NCBI GenBank assembly: GCA_964392365.1
Contig: CAYMPH010000016.1
Span: forward strand, 24,517 to 88,516
DNA length: 64,000 bases
Reading direction: 5' to 3'
DNA from: CAYMPH01 sp964392365
Lineage (GTDB): Bacteria; Spirochaetota; UBA4802; UBA5550
Shown here one piece after another: positions 59,287 through 64,000 of this stretch. The notes under the pieces are model-generated. The model was not told where the DNA came from. It worked only from the letters and a program-made list of their open reading frames with translations, and did no database searches. The position numbers and the translations under genes were made by a program. How positions within the stretch are numbered: the first letter of the stretch is position 1; every line of letters starts with the position of its first letter.

Positions 59287-61566
59287 TTAAATCACATTTA
59301 TAACTTTTTTCATTACCGTAGATAATTCAATGATTGTATATGGTTTATTCACTATACCCTTTACACCCATGTTGATAGCAGCTTCTTTTGTTTCACTGTC
59401 AAGCATACCTGATGAAAGAATAGCTTTAACATTTGAGTCAATTTTCTTAAGTTCCTGAAAAACTTCCAGTCCGGATTTCCCCGGCATTGACAGATCTAAT
59501 AAAACAGCAGATATCCGGGAATATTCTTTTTTATAAACCTCTATCCCTTTATCCGCTCCTTCAGCTGTAATTACGCTATATCCGCAATGTTTAAGAAATC
59601 CCATTGCAATATTCAGTATCAGCTGTTCATCATCAATAACAAGAACTGTTTCGCTTCCACCTTCAATTTCCTGCACCACATTATCACCGGAAACTTTATT
59701 TCCATCACTATAGACAGGAAAATATATTGAAAAACAGGATCCGGAACCCGGTTCCGAATTGACATTAACTATTCCGCCATGTTTTTTTATTATATTATAC
59801 GATATTGCAAGTCCCAGACCTGTACTTTCATTTTGATCTTTAGTTGAAAAGAACGGTTCAAAAATTCTCTGCATTGTATCATTATCAATTCCGATTCCGG
59901 TATCCTGGATTTTAATCCTGATCCAGTGGTCAACAATACCGGCCGTTTCTTGAAAATTTTCCTCTATGATGTTATCTGATTTAACCTTTTCCGCTGTTAC
60001 TGTAAGTACTCCTCCATGTTTAACTCCGGAAGGATGCATAATAGTCATTGAATGAGATGCGTTTATGCACAGGTTGAGAAGTACCTGCTCAATCTGCACC
60101 ATATCGCCATTAATTATTAATGGGGCATCATCAATCCGGAAATTGAGCTCTATTGATTTAGGAAAACTGTTTCTGCAAAGTTCATAAATATGATTAAGAG
60201 ATTTTTTTATATCCAATGGGGAAAATTTTATTTCATGCTTCTTTGACAATATGAGGAGCTGATTTATAAGACCGGATGATCTTTTCGTTGATTCAATACC
60301 CAGATTTAGATATTTTTCAATGTAATCTTTTTTATTGAGTTTTTCATCTTTAAGAGCAAGCGAGAGCAGATCAAAGCTTCCGATAATTCCCGAGAGAAAA
60401 TTATTAAAATCATGCGCAAGACCGCCCACCAGAGTTCCAAGAGCTTCCATTTTCTGTGAGTGAGCCAGCTGCTCTTTAATTTTTTCTCTATCCAGCTCCA
60501 TTGCTATCCGGTCACTGATATCTCTAGTTATGCCTACAATACCAATGGCAGTTCCATTTTCATCCAGGATTGATGAAACTTTTAATTCTACCGGGAAAAT
60601 GGTCCCATCTTTTTTTATCTGCTCCAGCTGCAGTACAATGGTTTTTTCAGGTTGTGACTTTATAACCTCCATTTCTTTCTGGTATGCTTTAAACATTTTG
60701 CTGAAAGACTCAGGCGTATTCCATTTATCAAGCGGGAGTTTTAAAGCTTCATCAACGGTATATCCGTACATCCGTAATACTGATGGGCTGATAAATACAA
60801 AATTAAGATTCAGATCAGTTGCCCAGATCATATCATTTACATTATCTGCCATCAGGCGGTAACGTTTTTCACTTGCCTCGAGCATACCGCTGTTCTTTTC
60901 AATTTCAAGAGTTCTCTCCGCAACAATCTCCTCCAGATTGTCACGATGTCTGCGCAATTCAATCTCGGCCTGTTGCCTCACTTTAATTTCAGCTTTCATT
61001 TCCAATTCATATTTTTCACGTACAGATTCATAATTATAGGTAAACAATAAAATCATCAGGAAGAGAAACACATAACGCGGAATATATTGAGCTGTGTAAG
61101 TGTATCCGGATAAAAAGGAGTATGGATTAATAAGCATAAATGTCATTAGAATGATAAAAATAAGAGTCCAGATTAATCCCTCTCTTTTGCCAAGCAGGAA
61201 AAATGAAAATAGAGGAAAAAGCATTCCCCATATACTGGAATAACCGCTTGGACCGCCTGTTCTGATCCAGAAACAAAGAACAATTGCAAACAGCAATGTT
61301 ATAAAACGGAATATGAAGAGCACGCTTTTCAGAGATCTCAGGAAAATAATTACAAGCGTTAAAATAATGACAAGTGAATAATTTATAATTCCATTTTTAT
61401 AAAAACCATTTATAAAATGCTGAGTTCCAAAAATAAAAAGCCCGACATTCATTATAGCCATAAAAAGTATAAAGAGTTTTCTCCTGCCAATTTCCTGTAT
61501 GCCTAGAGAATGCCGTGAGGTAATCAGCTTATCAAAAAGTTTATTTATTTTACCAAGTGATATCAT
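59287..61566 (-). CDS. hybrid sensor histidine kinase with receiver
   Basis: About 759 residues from the ATG at 61566; the frame is open to 61677, but the upstream part lacks a ribosome binding site and is not conserved-looking. Roughly six hydrophobic helices (~15-185) form a membrane sensor. A charged coiled linker and one PAS domain (~235-360) follow. HisKA has LAHSQKMEALGTLVGGLAHDFNNFLSG (phosphorylated His); the ATPase has NLCINASHSM, DTGIGID, EPFFSTK and GLGLAISYNI. A C-terminal receiver carries LVIDDEQ, LLDLSMPG (phospho-Asp) and NKPYTI. It probably relays phosphate to another regulator. No partner adjacent. Confidence 0.88.
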   Translation of the reverse strand: MISLGKINKLFDKLITSRHSLGIQEIGRRKLFILFMAIMNVGLFIFGTQHFINGFYKNGIINYSLVIILTLVIIFLRSLKSVLFIFRFITLLFAIVLCFWIRTGGPSGYSSIWGMLFPLFSFFLLGKREGLIWTLIFIILMTFMLINPYSFLSGYTYTAQYIPRYVFLFLMILLFTYNYESVREKYELEMKAEIKVRQQAEIELRRHRDNLEEIVAERTLEIEKNSGMLEASEKRYRLMADNVNDMIWATDLNLNFVFISPSVLRMYGYTVDEALKLPLDKWNTPESFSKMFKAYQKEMEVIKSQPEKTIVLQLEQIKKDGTIFPVELKVSSILDENGTAIGIVGITRDISDRIAMELDREKIKEQLAHSQKMEALGTLVGGLAHDFNNFLSGIIGSFDLLSLALKDEKLNKKDYIEKYLNLGIESTKRSSGLINQLLILSKKHEIKFSPLDIKKSLNHIYELCRNSFPKSIELNFRIDDAPLIINGDMVQIEQVLLNLCINASHSMTIMHPSGVKHGGVLTVTAEKVKSDNIIEENFQETAGIVDHWIRIKIQDTGIGIDNDTMQRIFEPFFSTKDQNESTGLGLAISYNIIKKHGGIVNVNSEPGSGSCFSIYFPVYSDGNKVSGDNVVQEIEGGSETVLVIDDEQLILNIAMGFLKHCGYSVITAEGADKGIEVYKKEYSRISAVLLDLSMPGKSGLEVFQELKKIDSNVKAILSSGMLDSETKEAAINMGVKGIVNKPYTIIELSTVMKKVINVI

Positions 61567-61734
61567 TTGATTTAATATTATCCTTTTAAAAAAACTCCAA
61601 TAGGTGGTATTAAAAAACTTTTCACTACCAATTACTATTAAGTTAGCATGCTGTTTTTTTATGAAAATGAAAAGCAACTAAAATTCACTTTATTCTTTTT
61701 TAAAAATGCTTATTACATTTTATACATCACAATA

Positions 61735-62046
61735 TCAATCACTGTCCTTGATCAATTCCTTCCGTGCACGGGCAAACACCTCCCGACGAAATTCCTTCAT
61801 TCCGGGAAGATTCATCCCAAGCCATATATATTGATACTGCCCTCCATAAGCGACTATCCCTTCCCACTCCGGTGCCTTACCGTAATGAGCCAGCTCTCTT
61901 GCAATCTCAATCTGAAAATATTTTTCCAGTTCATGCGCGTATTCAAGGGCAAGCTGTTCACAAGCTTCCGGTGTATTCTCAGACAATTTATTATTTGATT
62001 TAAGGTCATTTACCCATCGCCGGGTTTCAAAAAGAAACGCATCCAT
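61735..62046 (-). CDS. small soluble protein of unknown function
   Basis: 103 residues. It begins FETRRWVNDLKSNNKLSENT and contains LALEYAHELEKYFQIEIARELAHYG and WEGIVAYGGQYQYIWLGMNLPGMKEF, helical with several Trp and Tyr. No family recognised. It lies 52 nt downstream of the HXXEE gene on the same strand and might be co-transcribed. TAGGT before the ATG is a modest ribosome binding site. Confidence 0.5.
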   Translation of the reverse strand: MDAFLFETRRWVNDLKSNNKLSENTPEACEQLALEYAHELEKYFQIEIARELAHYGKAPEWEGIVAYGGQYQYIWLGMNLPGMKEFRREVFARARKELIKDSD

Positions 62047-62098
62047 AAATTAACCTACGAGTAATAATTAAATATCAATCCGTTTTGTATCAGAATAA

Positions 62099-62611
62099 TC
62101 ACCTGACCAGATGAAATATCCTTGCAAGCTGAGACTGGAGAATTACCGCTCTTATAAATGTAGGAAGGAGCATAATCAGCACACCACCAACTGTAAATGA
62201 AAGAGTCAGGTTTTTCCAGTTCAGCAATCCTTTCCTGCCCCACCTTACAAGAAAGTATAATCCGCCGGGGATGTATAGAACTGCAGCTGTAACCACGCCG
62301 GGAGAGTATTCACCGCCCAGGATGGTAGTAGAAATATGTATAAACGAATTAGCCAGTACCCACATGGCGCCAGCCATTCCCAGCCATAAATTTTTAGACG
62401 AGTTTTTATAGTATAAATAACATGCTGCTGCCAGTAATAACATGAATATTGAATTTCCGATCAAATTCTGCGTCCAGTTGAAATTTCCGAAATACCGATC
62501 CGCCCATTCTACAAATCCAATGGTAAATTCCTCCACCATGTGTACAGCATAAATAAGGCAGAGCAGAAAAATTAAACCCGGCTTTTCATCTGTAATCCTA
62601 TTGTTATCCAT
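62099..62611 (-). CDS. HXXEE-domain membrane protein
   Basis: 170 residues from the ATG at 62611, eight bases from AGGAGG; the frame is open to 62668. The sequence AVHMVEEF holds the HXXEE motif that names the family. Four to five hydrophobic segments follow, with a second conserved His in NSFIHISTTILGGEYSPGVVTAAVLYIPG. The His and Glu residues suggest a metal- or proton-active membrane site, but activity is not established to my knowledge. Possibly first gene of a pair with the 103-residue protein. Confidence 0.75.
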   Translation of the reverse strand: MDNNRITDEKPGLIFLLCLIYAVHMVEEFTIGFVEWADRYFGNFNWTQNLIGNSIFMLLLAAACYLYYKNSSKNLWLGMAGAMWVLANSFIHISTTILGGEYSPGVVTAAVLYIPGGLYFLVRWGRKGLLNWKNLTLSFTVGGVLIMLLPTFIRAVILQSQLARIFHLVR

Positions 62612-62723
62612 AATAGTTTCCTCCTGTTTTATCAGTTTTCTTGCATGGAAAGTCCGTAATAAAAACAAAAAGTTTGATAGAGCCTAGTACAAATAAATCA
62701 TACTACAACTTATCTGCAGCTAA

Positions 62724-62768
62724 AAATCAACTATAATTCTTGACTTCACATATGCTGACAGAAAATGT
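62724..62768 (+). promoter_or_regulatory. TTCTTGACTT-class promoter, reference copy B
   Basis: 24 nt identical to 56216-56239. TTGACT 62740-62745, 17-nt spacer, AAATGT 62763-62768. It drives the cyclic-nucleotide-binding protein gene. Confidence 0.7.
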
Positions 62769-62801
62769 TAATTTAATTATTTTTTTAATGGAGCTGTATA
62801 A

Positions 62802-63416
62802 ATGAATTTATGGATTGAACTCGCAGGTTATCTTGCATCAGCACTGGTTGCAGCAAGTTTTTATATGAAAACAATTATCCCGTTGAGAATTTTTGCTATA
62901 ATCAGCAATATTGTATTTGTTATTTACGGAATAGGCGCAGGCCTGTACCCGGTAATTATACTGCACGTTTTTTTATTCCCTTTGAATATAATAAGGCTTT
63001 TCCAGATGAAGAAACTTATAGATAATGTAAAAGATGCTTCAGGAGGAAATTTTTCCCTGCAATCTCTGATTCCATACATGGTTCTGGAAAAACATGATAA
63101 AGGTGATATTCTTTTCAACAAGGGGGAAATTGCTGACAGGATGTACTACCTTTGCAACGGGAGAGTTGAGCTGGAGGGAAATGGACTGATTGTAAATAAA
63201 GGTCATCTGCTTGGTGAAATGGGAATTTTCTCCCCATTCAATGAAAGAACAGACACTGCAAAATGCATTGATGATGATATGGCCATATATTCCATAACAG
63301 AAAAGGGAGTTAAGCAGCTTTATTTCCAGAATCCTGAGTTCGGATTTTATCTTGTGAAGCTTATTACAGGAAGGTTTATCGAGGGACTTGGAAAAGAAAA
63401 AAATAAGCTGTTATAG
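62802..63416 (+). CDS. membrane-anchored cyclic nucleotide-binding protein
   Basis: 204 residues. Residues ~1-72 contain three hydrophobic helices (IELAGYLASALVAASFYM, RIFAIISNIVFVIYGIGAG, VIILHVFLFPLNIIRLF), similar in form to the YgjV-type inner-membrane module. From ~90 a cNMP-binding beta-barrel follows (MVLEKHDKGDILFNKGEIADRMYYLCNGRVEL, then GEMGIFSPFNERTDTAKC). The GE pair and an Arg at the phosphate cassette are present, though the usual P-R-A is ERTDTA. This fusion would bring cAMP- or cGMP-sensing to the membrane. GGAG is eight bases before the ATG. Confidence 0.8.
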   Translation: MNLWIELAGYLASALVAASFYMKTIIPLRIFAIISNIVFVIYGIGAGLYPVIILHVFLFPLNIIRLFQMKKLIDNVKDASGGNFSLQSLIPYMVLEKHDKGDILFNKGEIADRMYYLCNGRVELEGNGLIVNKGHLLGEMGIFSPFNERTDTAKCIDDDMAIYSITEKGVKQLYFQNPEFGFYLVKLITGRFIEGLGKEKNKLL

Positions 63417-63547
63417 TTAATTTATTCTGTAATACAACCCCGCATACGCAAGAATGGCAAAGACCATTTTGCAAATCAAAGCTTTTTAATATGTTAAAAT
63501 CAGTTATCTTTTTTTTCAATGAACTGGCCTGTTTCAAAAGCACAGGA

Positions 63548-63593
63548 TAGTTCAGCTTCGCTCACCGACTGCATTTCGACTGCGCTCAATGAT
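63548..63593. repeat. TCAGCTTCGCTCACCGAC / TTCGACTGCGCTCAATGA tandem repeat
   Basis: Two adjacent variants of the widespread GAGCG-AGTCGAA intergenic repeat. Related to 39099-39180. The stretch 63417-63791 has no well-supported gene. Confidence 0.55.
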
Positions 63594-63791
63594 CATAATA
63601 GAAATCATAGATTCAAACAGATAGTAAAAACTTCCAGGGTTATGTTTCGACCGGGCGCAATAACCAGATCCCAGCTTGTAACACGATCCGTGCGTAGTAT
63701 GCCCATTCCTGCCTTAGGTTTATGCCATTAATCCACAAAACCAGAAACCCCTTTAGGATGAACAAAAGTTCTAATAAATAAAAAAAGATTT

Positions 63792-64000
63792 TCATGCACA
63801 AATTGCCTCATTTAAAAAACCGCTGTGATCAGATAAATAGCTGTCCAGGTTATATACTGTTTCGTTAAATACCCAACGCCTGAAATCTGTAATAAGTTTT
63901 GATGATTTCTTGTTTTTTGTGCGTACAGGCTTGAACCAGCACTCCGATTTCCTACTCATCTTCAAGGTTGGTTGAACTTTAAACCCTTTAACCCCGCTCA
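63792..64000 (-). CDS. unrecognised open frame continuing beyond the window
   Basis: On the minus strand the frame is open from the right edge to a stop at 63792 (69 codons). It contains GVKGFKVQPTLKMSRKSECW and RRWVFNETVYNLDSYLSDHS. The residue usage looks protein-like, but no family is recognised; it could be the C-terminus of a gene or a decayed mobile-element remnant. An internal ATG at 63959 would give 55 residues, without a clear ribosome binding site. Confidence 0.4.
   Translation of the reverse strand, partial: SGVKGFKVQPTLKMSRKSECWFKPVRTKNKKSSKLITDFRRWVFNETVYNLDSYLSDHSGFLNEAICA

Noticed and set aside
63519..63731. 70-codon plus-strand frame near the right edge
   Set aside because: Lacks a ribosome binding site and overlaps the tandem GAGCG repeat and a protein-like frame on the opposite strand.
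1..64000. tRNA, rRNA, CRISPR arrays, known riboswitches
   Set aside because: Read for cloverleaf ends, regular repeat-spacer units and conserved riboswitch cores; none found. A covariance-model scan would be needed to exclude weak cases.

Overview
The window is AT-rich bacterial chromosome (roughly one third G+C by eye). It has generous intergenic spacing, ATG/TTG starts, clear AGGAGG-type ribosome binding sites and several families of short interspersed repeats. The gene content fits a Gram-negative, diderm, anaerobic or facultative bacterium, and my best guess is an environmental Spirochaetota (Leptospira-like) lineage. Supporting features are PAS/SpoIIE phosphatases, a 7TMR-DISM receptor with HD-GYP and RsbW-like modules, FecR, MORN and DUF1566 secreted proteins, a giant fused 2-hydroxyacyl-CoA dehydratase activase, bacteriohemerythrin and an acyl-CoA-binding protein. 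No rRNA, tRNA, CRISPR array, complete insertion sequence or replication origin was recognised. The phylum is inference from gene families only.

Left part (1-21 kb): the 3' end of a VWA/CoxE-like gene runs into a PAS-PAS-PAS-SpoIIE phosphatase, then a VWA plus outer-membrane-barrel protein. Next come small acyl-CoA metabolism genes (ACBP, VOC/epimerase-like, crotonase, hotdog thioesterase), a FecR/lipocalin-like envelope pair, and two HD-GYP-related regulators. One of these is degenerate; the other is fused to a 7TMR-DISM receptor and an anti-sigma-like ATPase. After an esterase, a radical SAM protein, a C_GCAxxG_C_C protein and a GNAT comes a translationally coupled RHH-ParA-ParB cassette with a palindromic upstream region.

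Middle part (21-43 kb): VOC and PhzF proteins lead to a four-gene minus-strand run of three exported proteins (MORN, a two-Cys/Trp-rich protein, TPR) and an SDR. These are followed by one of two paralogous acyltransferases, a GMC oxidoreductase, and a MarR regulator with an operator-embedded and apparently leaderless start. Then come phosphofructokinase, a toxin-antitoxin pair whose toxin is frameshifted, a DUF2156 protein, amtB-glnK facing a cysteine synthase across a pair of direct repeats, and a VapBC-type pair. This stretch is the richest in modular intergenic repeats.

Right part (43-64 kb): the second acyltransferase, the 1369-residue activase, purU and a DEAD-box helicase lead into a sensory and regulatory region. 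That region holds an MCP, bacteriohemerythrin, a hybrid histidine kinase, a membrane cyclic-nucleotide-binding protein, two MORN proteins and two unrecognised proteins. Three plus-strand genes here, and others elsewhere, share a conspicuous upstream promoter block centred on TTCTTGACTT. Two copies are identical over 24 nt and have the same atypical -10 position. This shared promoter class, the intergenic repeat families and the HD-GYP/RsbW fusion are the most interesting signals.
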